A DNA stretch of 64,000 nucleotides. It comes from Pseudoscardovia suis. GTDB lineage: Bacteria; Actinomycetota; Actinomycetes; Actinomycetales; Bifidobacteriaceae. Below, piece after piece: positions 19,346 to 28,782 of the stretch. The notes under the pieces were generated by a model. That model was not told the origin of the DNA. It worked only from the letters and a program-made list of their open reading frames with translations, and made no database searches. The DNA lies in assembly GCF_002797875.1 (NCBI RefSeq), contig NZ_PGFC01000002.1, positions 367,127 to 431,126 of the forward strand. The letters run 5' to 3'. The position numbers and the translations under genes are program-made. The first letter of the stretch is position 1, and each line of letters starts with the position of its first letter.

Positions 19346-20458
19346 ATGACGGAAACCGCGAAAAAAGCTGAGGAACGAACCACGGGGAATGTCGCAGGCG
19401 GCGTTGATATGACCGGGCGGAAGGCGCGCTGCTTGGCGAAGGCCGTGGCGGGATTGGTGATTGCCTGCGCGGTATGCGTGGGCGGCGGCATCGCAGGTGG
19501 AGCCTCAGGTGGCGCCGCGGATGGCGTGTTCAGTGACATGATCGTTGCGTCCGCTTATGCCGACGACACGACCTCATGCACCACGGTCACCACGCCCGAA
19601 CAGGCGCTCGCGTGCGCTCAACAGGCAGCGGATGCCGCCAACGCGGCAGTGCAATCCGCCCAGCAGCGACTCGACCAGGCGAAGACGGCGCTTGCCCAGG
19701 CCGCACAGGACGTGGCGAACGACCAGTCCGCGAATGAGCGCGCCCAGCAGGCGCTGAACGATTTGAAGGATGCCAAGGCGGCGCTTGACGCTGCCGCCAA
19801 CTCCGATCAAGCGAAGCAGGCGATTGCCAAGGCCAAGTCCGACCTATCCGATGCCACGTCGGCCATCACAGGGCTGGACCCTGATTCATTCGATCCCGCC
19901 GTTGCCAAGGCGGCGGTGGACACCGCGCTCGCCCAGGCCCAGACCGTTGCGCAACAGGCGGCGCAGCGTCTGCAGGATGCCCAGTCCGCCCAGCAAATCG
20001 CACAGGATGCACTCAACCGTGCGCAGGCTGATGTTGATGCGGCGAAATCCCGCAAGGATGCCGCCGACAAGGCTCTCGATCAGGCCAAGGATGCATTGGC
20101 GCAAGCGGGGAAGGCGCTCAATTCGGCAGCTGCGCCATCCAGCTCTTCTTCTCGCGCGTCAGCCTCCTCGCCGACCTCCACGGGCAGCGCCTCCCCATTG
20201 CGTGCGTCTGCCGCGGCATCTCCGACATCGGGCGCCGCGACGAGCAGCGCGAATCCTTCCGGCCGGGCATCCGCCGACAATGAGTACCACGGCAACTCCG
20301 CCCCTTCGGGCGTGAATCTGGCGTCCACCGGCACCCGCGTGGCACTCGCCGTGGTGGGCGTGCTTGCCGTTGCTGGCATCGCGCTGTGCGCAATCGCCCG
20401 TGCGCGCAGAAGGAGAGCGGGGGCTGAAGCGCAGGCGGGTGAACCGTACGAAGTGTGA
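19346..20458 (+). CDS. Secreted coiled-coil surface protein with LASTG-type C-terminal anchor
   Basis: Function unknown. A basic and hydrophobic N-terminus (KAVAGLVIACAVCVGGGIAGG) acts as signal or membrane segment, with a likely cleavage after ASAYA. A long Ala/Gln/Asp/Lys-rich heptad region follows (for example AQQRLDQAKTALAQAAQDV) and indicates an extended coiled coil. A Ser/Ala/Thr/Pro-rich stalk comes next, then LASTG, a hydrophobic segment and RARRRR, a layout like a sortase sorting signal with the non-canonical motif LASTG. The ATG at 19346 is preferred because gaagaagggg lies at the right distance; in-frame starts at 19283 (GTG), 19307 and 19328 are possible. It may be a cell-wall spacer or adhesin. 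Confidence 0.75.
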   Translation: MTETAKKAEERTTGNVAGGVDMTGRKARCLAKAVAGLVIACAVCVGGGIAGGASGGAADGVFSDMIVASAYADDTTSCTTVTTPEQALACAQQAADAANAAVQSAQQRLDQAKTALAQAAQDVANDQSANERAQQALNDLKDAKAALDAAANSDQAKQAIAKAKSDLSDATSAITGLDPDSFDPAVAKAAVDTALAQAQTVAQQAAQRLQDAQSAQQIAQDALNRAQADVDAAKSRKDAADKALDQAKDALAQAGKALNSAAAPSSSSSRASASSPTSTGSASPLRASAAASPTSGAATSSANPSGRASADNEYHGNSAPSGVNLASTGTRVALAVVGVLAVAGIALCAIARARRRRAGAEAQAGEPYEV

Positions 20459-20509
20459 GCCTGCGTGCAGTGTGAGCCTGTGTGCGGTATGAATCTGCGT
20501 GAAATATGA
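20459..20509 (+). repeat. Three tandem 17-nt repeats in the spacer before pepN
   Basis: Three 17-nt units (20459-20475, 20476-20492, 20493-20509) follow the pattern gcctgtgtgcggtatga with a few substitutions. The rest of the spacer to 20856 is pyrimidine-rich and contains degenerate repeats of tgtcgtccgtcag. No gene is seen in this gap of nearly 400 nt. Confidence 0.75.
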
Positions 20510-20856
20510 ATTGGACGTCGCCATTGTCGTTTGATTCGTCTGTCGCTTGATTCCTCTGCCGTTCGTTTTCCGGTCGTTCGATTCGTTTGCTCTGCCATCG
20601 CCAGTCTCGCTGTCCGTTTGCTTTGTCGTCCGTCAGCCCTGTCGTCCGTCAGCGTTGCTGTCTGTTTCTCTGTCATTCCTCAGATTGCCATCCATCAGCC
20701 TTGCCGTCCGTCCGCTGTGAGCGGACACCGAGAGGTCGGGTATGGTTGGTAGCTGATATAGGCCGCGCACGATGTGTGCCGGCGTGTGGCGCCAGGAAGC
20801 GCCGCGTGAAGAAAACACCAAGGAACAAGAAGAAGCACAGGTCAAGGAGTCCCAGC

Positions 20857-23487
20857 ATGCCAGGAGCGAATCTCACACAACAGGAAGCCATCGAACGCCG
20901 CGGCGTCATCCACGGCGTTCCCCAATACAACGTCACGCTCGACCTGACGGGCGGCGACAAGGCCGACGGGTCGGAACGAACCGAGAACTTCGGCTCCATC
21001 ACCACCATCGCCTTCGACGCCGAACCGGGCGCCTCCACCTTCCTGGACCTCATCGTCGACTCCGCTGACCGTGTACAGTCCGTGGAATTCAACGGACGCA
21101 CGCTCGCCCCGGCCGCAGTCTACAAGGATTCACGCATCGAGCTCACCGACCTGGCCGAGCACAACACCGTCACTGTTGCCGCCACCTGCCAGTATTCGCA
21201 CACCGGCGAAGGCCTGCACCGCAGCGTGGATCCTGCGGATGGCAACGTGTACTTGTATTCCCAGTTCGAAGTGCCGGACGCCCGCCGTGTATACGCCGTG
21301 TTCGACCAGCCTGACATCAAGGCGGTGTTCCACTTCACCGTGACCGCCCCGGCGGCATGGACCGTCGTGACGAACATGCCGGCCGCCCACGTCGATGATG
21401 CTGACGTCACGGGCGAGGAGTCCGCCAAGCGCTGGGTCTTCCAACCCACACCCACCATGAGCAGCTACCTCACCGCGTTCTGCGCCGGCCCCTACGCCAG
21501 CTGGCACACCGAATACAAGAACGAGGACGGCCGCACGGTGCCGATGGGCATCTATTGCCGTCAGGCGCTCAAGGACGCGATGGCCAAGGACGTGGATTAC
21601 CTGTTCGATATCACGAAGCGTGGCTTCGCCTTCTACGCTGAGCAGTGGGGCATCCCATACCCTTATGCCAAGTATGACCAACTGTTCGTGCCGGAATACA
21701 ACGCCGGCGCAATGGAAAACATCGGCACCGTCACGATCCGTGACTCCTATGTGTTCGAATCCAAGGTGACGGATGCGCTCGCCGAACGCCGCGTCGTCAC
21801 AGTGCTTCACGAACTGGCGCACATGTGGTTCGGCGACCTGGTGACGATGAAGTGGTGGAACGACCTGTGGCTCAACGAGTCCTTCGCCGAATTCATGTCG
21901 ACGCTGTGCACGGCGGAGGCAACCGAATGGAAGGACGCATGGGCGACATTCAGCTCCGGTGAGAAAAGCTGGGGAGAGGCGCAGGACCAAAAGCCCACGA
22001 CGCATCCGATCGTGGCTCCGATCAAGGATCTCAACGACACCTACGTCAACTTCGACGGCATCACCTACGCCAAGGGCGCGTCCGTGCTGCGTCAGCTCGT
22101 GGCATACGTGGGGCGCAAGGCATTCTTCCGCGGAATCCACAGCTACCTGACCAAACACCAGTATTCCAACGCCACGCTCGCCGACCTGCTCGCCGAGCTC
22201 GAAGCCGCGAGCGGCCGCGACTTGAAGACATGGAGCGCGCAGTGGCTTGAACAGGCGGGCATCAACACCCTCGCCACGCAGGTGGAGACCGACGCGAACG
22301 GCATCATCTCCGATCTGCGCATCGAGCAGACCGCGCCCAGCGAGCATCCGGTGCTGCGTGCGCACCGCCTCGCCGTCGGTTTCTACAACCTCACCGCCAA
22401 TGGCACCGTTGAGCGGACGGAGCGTTTCGAACTCGACGTCGACGGCGCCAGCACACAGGTGACGGACGCCATCGGCAAGCACAGGCCCGACTTCATCCTC
22501 GTCAATGACGATGACCTCACCTATGCCAAGCTGCGCTTCGACGCTGCCTCGCTCGACTTCGCGCTCGCCAACCTGAGCAAATTCACCGATGCTCTGGCGC
22601 GTTCCATCGTGTGGCTTGCGCTGTGGGACATGACGCGCGACGCCGAACTGCCCGCGACACGTTTCATCGATACGTCGCTCGCCGCGCTCGCCACCGAAAC
22701 CGAATCCACCACCTTCCGCTACGCGCTCGCACAAGTGAACCTCGCCGCATGGCATTACACGGCTCCCTCCACGCGCCGCGCCACCGTGGAGCGCGTCGCC
22801 GCCGCACTGTGGCAGCTCGCCCACAGCGCCAATGCCGGCTCCGACGAGCAGTTCCAGCTCGTCAACGCATGGCTTGGCTATGGCATCGGCGATGACTTCG
22901 CGGCCACGGCCCGCGGCCTGCTGGACGGCTCGACCACGCTGCCCGGCCTCGCCATCGACAACAACATGCGCTGGTCCATCATCATTGCGCTCGCCGCCGC
23001 CGGTGACATCGACGCGGCAGGAATCGACAAGCAGCTCGCAGCGAACGAAACGACCGAGAACCGTCAGTTCGCCTACATGGCGAAGGGCGCCATCCCCACG
23101 GCGGAAGCGAAGGCGTGGGCATGGGACGAAGCGCTGCATGACGCGACGCTGACGAATTCCCAAATCGAGGATCTGGCGGGCGGCTTCTCGCTCACGCCCA
23201 GCGCCGAGTTGCAGCAACCGTACGTCGCTCGGTATTTCGAGGCAATCGACTGGGTGTGGCAGCACAAGACGTTCCACATGTCCGAGGCGCTGCTGCAAGG
23301 CACGTCGCGCGGATCGGGGCTGTATCCCTCGTACGCAGACCCTGCCACGCTCGTCGACGCAGGCGACGCCTGGCTTGCCGCTCATGAAGACGCCGATCGC
23401 GCCTTGCGCCGCATGATCAGCGAGAACGTGGACGGTTCCCGACGCATGCTGCGCGTCAGCCAGTGGAATTCGAAGCTCGAAGGCTGA
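20857..23487 (+). CDS. pepN: Aminopeptidase N (M1 family zinc metallopeptidase)
   Basis: A cytoplasmic aminopeptidase that trims amino acids from peptide N-termini, important for growth on peptides. The 876-residue length fits actinobacterial PepN. The exopeptidase motif GAMEN is at 284-288, the zinc site HELAH at 318-322, and the third ligand Glu341 lies in NESFAEF, giving HEXXH-X18-E. The C-terminal ERAP1-like helical domain follows. The ATG at 20857 has aaggag 8 nt upstream; the frame is open to 20587 but without a site. There is no signal peptide. It stands alone, with a perfect 15-bp hairpin after the stop codon. Confidence 0.96.
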   Translation: MPGANLTQQEAIERRGVIHGVPQYNVTLDLTGGDKADGSERTENFGSITTIAFDAEPGASTFLDLIVDSADRVQSVEFNGRTLAPAAVYKDSRIELTDLAEHNTVTVAATCQYSHTGEGLHRSVDPADGNVYLYSQFEVPDARRVYAVFDQPDIKAVFHFTVTAPAAWTVVTNMPAAHVDDADVTGEESAKRWVFQPTPTMSSYLTAFCAGPYASWHTEYKNEDGRTVPMGIYCRQALKDAMAKDVDYLFDITKRGFAFYAEQWGIPYPYAKYDQLFVPEYNAGAMENIGTVTIRDSYVFESKVTDALAERRVVTVLHELAHMWFGDLVTMKWWNDLWLNESFAEFMSTLCTAEATEWKDAWATFSSGEKSWGEAQDQKPTTHPIVAPIKDLNDTYVNFDGITYAKGASVLRQLVAYVGRKAFFRGIHSYLTKHQYSNATLADLLAELEAASGRDLKTWSAQWLEQAGINTLATQVETDANGIISDLRIEQTAPSEHPVLRAHRLAVGFYNLTANGTVERTERFELDVDGASTQVTDAIGKHRPDFILVNDDDLTYAKLRFDAASLDFALANLSKFTDALARSIVWLALWDMTRDAELPATRFIDTSLAALATETESTTFRYALAQVNLAAWHYTAPSTRRATVERVAAALWQLAHSANAGSDEQFQLVNAWLGYGIGDDFAATARGLLDGSTTLPGLAIDNNMRWSIIIALAAAGDIDAAGIDKQLAANETTENRQFAYMAKGAIPTAEAKAWAWDEALHDATLTNSQIEDLAGGFSLTPSAELQQPYVARYFEAIDWVWQHKTFHMSEALLQGTSRGSGLYPSYADPATLVDAGDAWLAAHEDADRALRRMISENVDGSRRMLRVSQWNSKLEG

Positions 23488-23498
23488 TGCGAATCCGC

Positions 23499-23535
23499 CC
23501 TGCCATATCGCGCCGTCACAGCGCGATATGGCAGG
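23499..23535 (+). terminator. Perfect 15-bp hairpin after pepN
   Basis: cctgccatatcgcgc (23499-23513) pairs exactly with gcgcgatatggcagg (23521-23535), with a 7-nt loop. It begins 12 nt after the pepN stop. No T tract follows, so it is a non-canonical terminator or 3' stability element. Confidence 0.65.
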
Positions 23536-23644
23536 ATGACGCGATAATTCGCTATATTTGATTGCGGATAGTGAATGCGCGCCGCCTTGGTCGTGGCGCG
23601 CATTGTGACGATGCACCTGGCAGGGTGCTTTTCAAGGAGCTGCA

Positions 23645-25021
23645 ATGCCTCAAATGTTCGGCACCGATGGTGTGCGCGGATTGGCAAATCGTGATTTGGA
23701 CGCTCAACTTGCGTTGAACCTGGGAGACGCCGCCGTGCGTGTGCTGGGCGACGACCAGGTCGAAGGACGCCACAGGGCTCTCATCGGCCGTGACACGCGA
23801 GTTTCCGGCGACTTCCTCGCCGCCGCCCTCGGCGCCGGCATGGCGGCCGGCGGGTTTGACGTGATTGACGTGGGCATCATCCCCACGCCGGGCATCGCAT
23901 TCCTCACCTCGGTGCTCAACGTTGAGATGGGCGCCGTCATCTCCGCTTCTCACAACCCGATGCCTGACAACGGCATCAAGTTCTTCGCGCGCGGCGGTTT
24001 CAAACTGCCCGATGCCAAGGAAGACGAGATCGAGGCGATCCTGGGGCAGGATTGGGAACGCCCCACCGGCGCTGGCGTCGGCCGCATCTCCCATGACACG
24101 GTGACCGCCACGAACCTGTACATCGACCATCTGGTCTCCGCCGTCGCCCCGCAGCCCGAGGATTCCACCTCGCCCGCCCCGCAGCCCCTCAAGGGATTGC
24201 GCATCGTGGCGGACTGCGCGAACGGCGCCACGTCTGTCGTCGCTCCCGAAGCCTTGCGCCGCGCCGGTGCGGATGTCGTTGTCATCAACGCATCCCCGGA
24301 CGGCTACAACATCAACGACCATGCCGGCTCCACCCACCCCGAACAGCTGCAGGCGATGGTCAAGGCGTCCGACGCCCAGATGGGCGTGGCCTTCGATGGC
24401 GACGCTGACCGCTGCCTTGCAGTGGACGAAGACGGCACGCTTGTCAACGGCGACCAGATCATGGGCATCCTCGCCCGCGCCTACAAGCGCGAAGGCAAGC
24501 TCGCGCACGACACGCTCGTCGTGACCGTTATGAGCAACCTAGGCCTCAAGCTCGCGTTGAAGGACATGGGCATCAAGACCGTGCAGACGAACGTGGGCGA
24601 CCGCTATGTGCTCGAGGAGATGCTGCGCGGCGGTTACACGATTGGCGGCGAACAGTCCGGCCACGTCATCAACCGCGAATTTGCCACGACCGGCGATGGC
24701 ACCCTCACCGCATTGCGCCTGAGCTACGAGGTCATGAAGTCCGGCAAGAGCCTTAAGGAACTCGCGGCGGACTTCCCGCAGCTGCCGCAGACCCTCATCA
24801 ACGTGCCCAACGTCGACAAGAAGGCCGCCAAGACGAACGCAGCCGTGCAGGCAGCGGTCGCTCGTGAGGAGAAGCTGCTGGGAGACACCGGCCGCGTGCT
24901 GCTGCGCCCCTCCGGCACCGAGCCTCTTGTGCGCGTCATGGTGGAGGCCGCCACCCAGAAGCAGGCGGATGAAGTTTGCAAGCGCCTGGCGCAGGTCGTG
25001 GCGGACGAACTCAAGGCATAG
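23645..25021 (+). CDS. glmM: Phosphoglucosamine mutase
   Basis: Interconverts glucosamine-6-phosphate and glucosamine-1-phosphate on the route to UDP-GlcNAc and peptidoglycan. The 458-residue protein starts MPQMFGTDGVRGLANRDL, typical of GlmM. The phosphoserine loop ISASHNPMPDNG places the catalytic serine at residue 102. The magnesium loop is DGDADRCLAVDEDG, and the phosphate-binding loop near the C-terminus is RPSGTEPLVRVMVE. The ATG follows tttcaaggagctgca, a good ribosome binding site. Peptide deformylase follows 126 nt downstream with a hairpin between. Confidence 0.96.
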   Translation: MPQMFGTDGVRGLANRDLDAQLALNLGDAAVRVLGDDQVEGRHRALIGRDTRVSGDFLAAALGAGMAAGGFDVIDVGIIPTPGIAFLTSVLNVEMGAVISASHNPMPDNGIKFFARGGFKLPDAKEDEIEAILGQDWERPTGAGVGRISHDTVTATNLYIDHLVSAVAPQPEDSTSPAPQPLKGLRIVADCANGATSVVAPEALRRAGADVVVINASPDGYNINDHAGSTHPEQLQAMVKASDAQMGVAFDGDADRCLAVDEDGTLVNGDQIMGILARAYKREGKLAHDTLVVTVMSNLGLKLALKDMGIKTVQTNVGDRYVLEEMLRGGYTIGGEQSGHVINREFATTGDGTLTALRLSYEVMKSGKSLKELAADFPQLPQTLINVPNVDKKAAKTNAAVQAAVAREEKLLGDTGRVLLRPSGTEPLVRVMVEAATQKQADEVCKRLAQVVADELKA

Positions 25022-25027
25022 CGTCGC

Positions 25028-25072
25028 GGGTGTCGTTGGCATGATGCCACGGCAGTCACGCCAACGACACCC
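25028..25072 (+). other. 13-bp perfect hairpin between glmM and def
   Basis: gggtgtcgttggc (25028-25040) is the exact reverse complement of gccaacgacaccc (25060-25072), with a 19-nt loop. No T tract follows. It sits just after the glmM stop and may limit read-through into def. Confidence 0.6.
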
Positions 25073-25147
25073 ATTCACGCGGCATTCGACGGCAGCACGA
25101 TATTGGCACGACGCCATCGGCGTGACACACATCAATCAGGAGCATTC

Positions 25148-25804
25148 ATGGCTTTCGACAAAGCGAACAAAGACAAGCATCTCGACAAGGCCGTGCGCGA
25201 AATGATCGCGCAGGCAGGCAAGGACGGCGTGCTGCCCATCACCCAGATGGGCGAGCCCGTGCTGCGTCGCGTGACCGACGAATACGTGGGCCAGCTGGAC
25301 GGGCGCACCCTGAAAAACCTCATCAAGGCAATGCGTACGACGATGCTTGAAGCCCCTGGTGTGGGGCTTGCAGGGCCGCAGGTGGGTCTGAGCCTCGCCA
25401 TCGCCGTCGTCGAGGACCATAAGCGCAAGGACGACGAGGACGATCCGCGCGACATCCAGAACTTCCCGTTCCACGCCATCATCAACCCCAAGTACGAGCC
25501 GGTCGGGGATGCAACCGCCAGCTATTACGAAGGATGCCTCTCGTTTGAAGGCTATCAGGCAGTGCGCAAGAGGTGGCTGGAGATCGACGCCACCTGGCAG
25601 GACGAGCAGGCGCAATGGCATACGGAGCGTTTGCACGGCTGGCCGGCGCGCATCTTCCAACATGAGACGGATCATCTCAGCGGCGAAGTGTACATCGACA
25701 AGGCGGAGATTCGCTCCCTCGCTAACGATGACAATCTGAGCTACTACTGGTGCGACGACCCCGTGCCCACGCACGCCGCGGAAGTGCTCGGCTTCGAGCT
25801 GTGA
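25148..25804 (+). CDS. def: Peptide deformylase
   Basis: Removes the formyl group from the initiator methionine of new proteins. All three family motifs are present: GVGLAGPQVG (motif I), EGCLS with metal ligand Cys130 (motif II), and QHETDHLSG with His172, catalytic Glu173 and His176 (motif III). At 218 residues it is longer than type I enzymes, as in bifidobacterial and other actinobacterial versions, with an N-terminal extension (about 30 residues) and a charged insert DHKRKDDEDDPRD. The ATG at 25148 follows aggagcattc. Confidence 0.95.
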   Translation: MAFDKANKDKHLDKAVREMIAQAGKDGVLPITQMGEPVLRRVTDEYVGQLDGRTLKNLIKAMRTTMLEAPGVGLAGPQVGLSLAIAVVEDHKRKDDEDDPRDIQNFPFHAIINPKYEPVGDATASYYEGCLSFEGYQAVRKRWLEIDATWQDEQAQWHTERLHGWPARIFQHETDHLSGEVYIDKAEIRSLANDDNLSYYWCDDPVPTHAAEVLGFEL

Positions 25805-25827
25805 CTGATGGCTGCATGCGGCTGAAT

Positions 25828-25859
25828 CGCTGACAGCATGCAGCGCTGACAGCATGCAG
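25828..25859 (+). repeat. Tandem 16-nt duplication after def
   Basis: Two exact copies of cgctgacagcatgcag (25828-25843, 25844-25859) are followed by repeated taggtcgg-like octamers. It is noncoding and typical of the small duplications found in several spacers here. Confidence 0.8.
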
Positions 25860-25908
25860 CCGGTTAGGTCAGCTAGGTCGGTTAGGTCGGTGTCAGGCTG
25901 ACGTTTGC

Positions 25909-25970
25909 GGCCTGCGATGCATCGTGCACACAGTGCATATGTGCACGATACATCGCAGGCCGTGTTTTAT
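25909..25970 (+). terminator. Long terminator between def and the convergent MEMO1-AMMECR1 gene
   Basis: A stem of about 21 bp with one mismatch: ggcctgcgatgcatcgtgcac pairs with gtgcacgatacatcgcaggcc. It is followed by tgttttattttt on the plus strand, ending def transcription. The T run overlaps the stop codon region of the minus-strand gene at 25967. Confidence 0.85.
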
Positions 25971-27817
25971 TTTTCGGGCTCGTCGAAGGAGACGACGCTG
26001 TAACGCTCCGCCACGATGTCATCGTCCCAGTAATCGGCGGGAAGCCCCATCTTCAGCAGCAACCGCGAGATGAAATCCCGTGGGTCGTTCAGCTGTTCCC
26101 ATACGCGCGGCAGATAGGTGACGACGGATTTGCCTCGCCGCAGTATCACGCCGTCAGAATACGGGTGCAGGCGTTCGGCGAGCTCTTCGCGTGATTGTGC
26201 GTCGATGCGCTCGGGCTTGCTCAGCACCGATACCTCAATCCGCAGCAAGGGCAGTTCTTCCACGGCAACGGGTGCGAAACGTGGATCTTCGAACGCTGCG
26301 TTCAATGCGTGCGCCACCACGTCGTCGCGCAAGGGGCGCGTGGCCACGAGCGAGCCGACGCATCCGCGCAGTCGCTCGTTTTCGGTCAGTGTTACGAATG
26401 TGGCGGCCTTGCGATTGAGCCATTTGGTGTATTCCGTCGTGACGATCTGCTGCTCCGGACGTCCCAGTTCATGTGCGATTGAATTGCGGGCGATTGCCAG
26501 CAGCGCCTCGCCAGCATTGTAGGGAATCATGTTCGTCGTGTTCGTCGCAGGATCCGATGAGTAATTGTCGGGGTCTGCGCTGAACTTCTTGTAGCTTTCC
26601 GTGTGCTTGACGAGGTTCGACAGTCCGCGCTCCAAGCTTTCCTTGCGGCGCTCTTGGCGCACTTGGTGCACCACGGCGATTTTGTGCGCTTCGGTGTGCA
26701 GATGCGCGATGCGTTCGCCGACTTCATGCAGGTCTGTTGCGATGTCGCTGGGACTGGGGACGTGCGGCGCGTCCTGTGCCTGGCTTGCGGCTGTAGCGTG
26801 CGAAGCAGCGGCGGTGGTTTGCGAAGTGTGGGAAGTCTCGGCAGCACCGGCAGTCCTGACAGTCTGGGCAGCGCCGGAAGCCTGGGAAGGATTCGATGAA
26901 TCGGAATGGGTTGCTGAATCATCCCATATGGCAAACGAAGCGTAGCCCACGACAGCTTCATTCGTGTCCGCAATGGGGATGCGTCCCTGCCCCGCGACCG
27001 ACACTTGATCGCTGTCACCGGATGTGCTGCATCCCAGCAGAACCGGCTTGATGTCGCGCTCGATGCAGACATCAAGCAACCCATTGACGGCGTTGGCGCC
27101 GCAAGCCATCTGGGTGCGAATCGGAAGGAGGCGTTCGCAGATGCGGCCGATTGTCTGATCGTCGATTCTGCGGGCGGTGTCATGCGGGTAATAGTGCGAC
27201 AGGTCGGTTGTGATGATGAACATCGTGCCTGGGTCATCCCAGAAGGCACGCATCACATCGCCCACCTCCTGCGGACTCGCATCCCCCACGTTGAGCGGCA
27301 CAATCGGCACGGTTCCCAAGGTCTGTTGCAAGAAGGGGAGCTGGACCTCCAAGGAATGCTCCGCTTGGTGCGTCTGATCGTTCACCGTCATGCACGGCAC
27401 ATGGTCGAGCAAGTACTGCTCGGCTTCGCGGTCGACGGGGAAGTCCCCCAGCGGCGAGCCGAAAGCGGAGGCGTTGCAGCATGCCACCCCGCGTACTGCA
27501 ACGGTGTGAGTAGGACCCATGATGACGACGCGGTTGATCTCGCCGCGCCCATCCTCCAACAGGGCGTACGCCAGCGCCGCCGTGCCACCGGAAAACGTGT
27601 AACCCGCGTGAGGCGTGATGATTGCCTTGGGCAGGTTCGCCTTGATGCGTCGCTCCGTGGCCAGTTCGACCACCGCGGATTCGGCATATCGCAGTTCGCG
27701 GTCGACGCGTTCGCGAAGGATGAACGTGTCGGCGGGATAGAACGTGCCGGCGACGGCTGGTGTGCGCACGTAGGCTTTACTTGGTTCGAGAGTCTTGTCG
27801 GGAGTGAGTATCGCCAT
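25967..27817 (-). CDS. Fused AmmeMemoRadiSam proteins B and A (MEMO1 domain + AMMECR1 domain)
   Basis: A 616-residue two-domain protein of unknown biochemical role. Residues about 15-290 are a MEMO1-like domain, related to extradiol-type dioxygenases: VAGTFYPAD, AIITPHAGYTFSGG, VIMGPTHTV, HSLEVQLPFLQ and TTDLSHYYPHDTA supply the characteristic histidines. A low-complexity Ser/Ala/Thr linker of about 60 residues and a helical stretch follow. Residues about 440-600 form an AMMECR1 domain with NERLRGCVGSL, the family's hallmark LRGCIG motif. In many genomes MEMO, AMMECR1 and a radical SAM enzyme are encoded together; here two are fused and no radical SAM gene is seen in the window. The ATG at 27817 has agaggtgg upstream; an in-frame ATG at 27862 is less likely. 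Confidence 0.88.
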   Translation of the reverse strand: MAILTPDKTLEPSKAYVRTPAVAGTFYPADTFILRERVDRELRYAESAVVELATERRIKANLPKAIITPHAGYTFSGGTAALAYALLEDGRGEINRVVIMGPTHTVAVRGVACCNASAFGSPLGDFPVDREAEQYLLDHVPCMTVNDQTHQAEHSLEVQLPFLQQTLGTVPIVPLNVGDASPQEVGDVMRAFWDDPGTMFIITTDLSHYYPHDTARRIDDQTIGRICERLLPIRTQMACGANAVNGLLDVCIERDIKPVLLGCSTSGDSDQVSVAGQGRIPIADTNEAVVGYASFAIWDDSATHSDSSNPSQASGAAQTVRTAGAAETSHTSQTTAAASHATAASQAQDAPHVPSPSDIATDLHEVGERIAHLHTEAHKIAVVHQVRQERRKESLERGLSNLVKHTESYKKFSADPDNYSSDPATNTTNMIPYNAGEALLAIARNSIAHELGRPEQQIVTTEYTKWLNRKAATFVTLTENERLRGCVGSLVATRPLRDDVVAHALNAAFEDPRFAPVAVEELPLLRIEVSVLSKPERIDAQSREELAERLHPYSDGVILRRGKSVVTYLPRVWEQLNDPRDFISRLLLKMGLPADYWDDDIVAERYSVVSFDEPEK

Positions 27818-27945
27818 TGAAACCACCTCTTCATCCATTATCGTACAGGAAATACCGTGCAAGGCGCGCTGATGGAGGCAGATTCTCCCTGTGTCTTCAC
27901 CGTGCGTTCACGATGGGGCAGTCGTGGGGATGGGTGGGTTGGGTA

Positions 27946-28782
27946 TCCTCCGTTTTCGGCGAGTGAATCAGTGGGTCGCCGAAGACGGAGGTTTGGACCT
28001 CTGTTTGGGGTTCTGTGACTGCCGTGTTCGGCGACGGTTTTGGGGTGTCGCCGATGGCGGAGGTTTGGTGGGGTTGAGGCGGCTTGTTATCTTCCGTCTT
28101 CGGCGAGTGAATCGGTGTGTCGCCGAAGGTGGAGGTTTGGACCTCTGTTTGGGGTTCTGTGACTGCCGTGTTCGGCGACTGTCGGGTTGTTCGCCGAATG
28201 TGGAAGTTTGGGACCTGTTGAGAGGTGTGTCATCTTCCGTCTTCGGCGACGGTTTTGGGTGTCGCCGATGGCGGAGGTTTGGACCTCTGTTTGGGGGTCT
28301 GTGACTGCTGTATTCGGCGACTCTCGGATTGTTCGCCGAACACGGATGTTCGGGACCTGTTGAGGGGTCTGTTATCTTCCGTCTTCGGCGACGGTTTTAG
28401 GTCTCGCCGATGGCGGAGGTTTGGTGGGGTTGAGACGGTTTGTTAACTTCCGTCTTCGGCGACGGTTTTGGGTGTCGCCGATGGCGGAGGTTAGGTGGGG
28501 TTGAGGCGGCTTGTTATCTTCCGTTTTCGGCGAGTGGGTTGGTGGGTCGCCGATGGCGGAGGTTTGGGCTCCTGTTTGGGGGTCTGTAACCTCCGTTTTC
28601 GGCGAGTGGGTTGGTGGGTCGCCGATGGCGGAGGTTTGGGCTCCTGTTTGGGGGTCTGTAACCTCCGTTTTCGGCGAAGTGGTTCATGGGTCGCCGAAGA
28701 CGGAGGCTTGGGATCCTTTTTAGGAATCTGTCACTTCCGTCTTCGGCGACCTATTGTTTTGTCGCCGATGGCGGAGGCTGGG
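27946..28782 (+). repeat. Hairpin-repeat array 2: twelve dyad units, period about 72 nt
   Basis: Twelve units start near 27946, 28018, 28089, 28162, 28231, 28303, 28373, 28445, 28515, 28588, 28660 and 28732. Each is about 50 nt: a left arm such as cctccgttttcggcga, a 12-13 nt loop, and a right arm such as tcgccgaagacggagg. The best units (1 and 11) pair over 16 positions allowing G-U. The inner TTCGGCGA...TCGCCGA core is nearly invariant; the outer arm varies. About 20-nt linkers are also repeated, in two alternating types. Frames across it are repeat translations without ribosome binding sites. This fills most of the 1.3-kb gap between the MEMO1-AMMECR1 gene and the alkaline phosphatase gene. 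Confidence 0.92.

Noticed and set aside
21130..23616. 828-residue frame antisense to pepN
   Set aside because: It is a shadow of codon bias on the opposite strand of a gene with all catalytic motifs. Similar long antisense frames lie opposite ileS, the activase gene, the RNase J gene and the thioester adhesin.
27946..28782. Possible CRISPR array
   Set aside because: The sequences between dyads are also repeated instead of unique, the repeats are imperfect and about 50 nt, and no cas genes are present.
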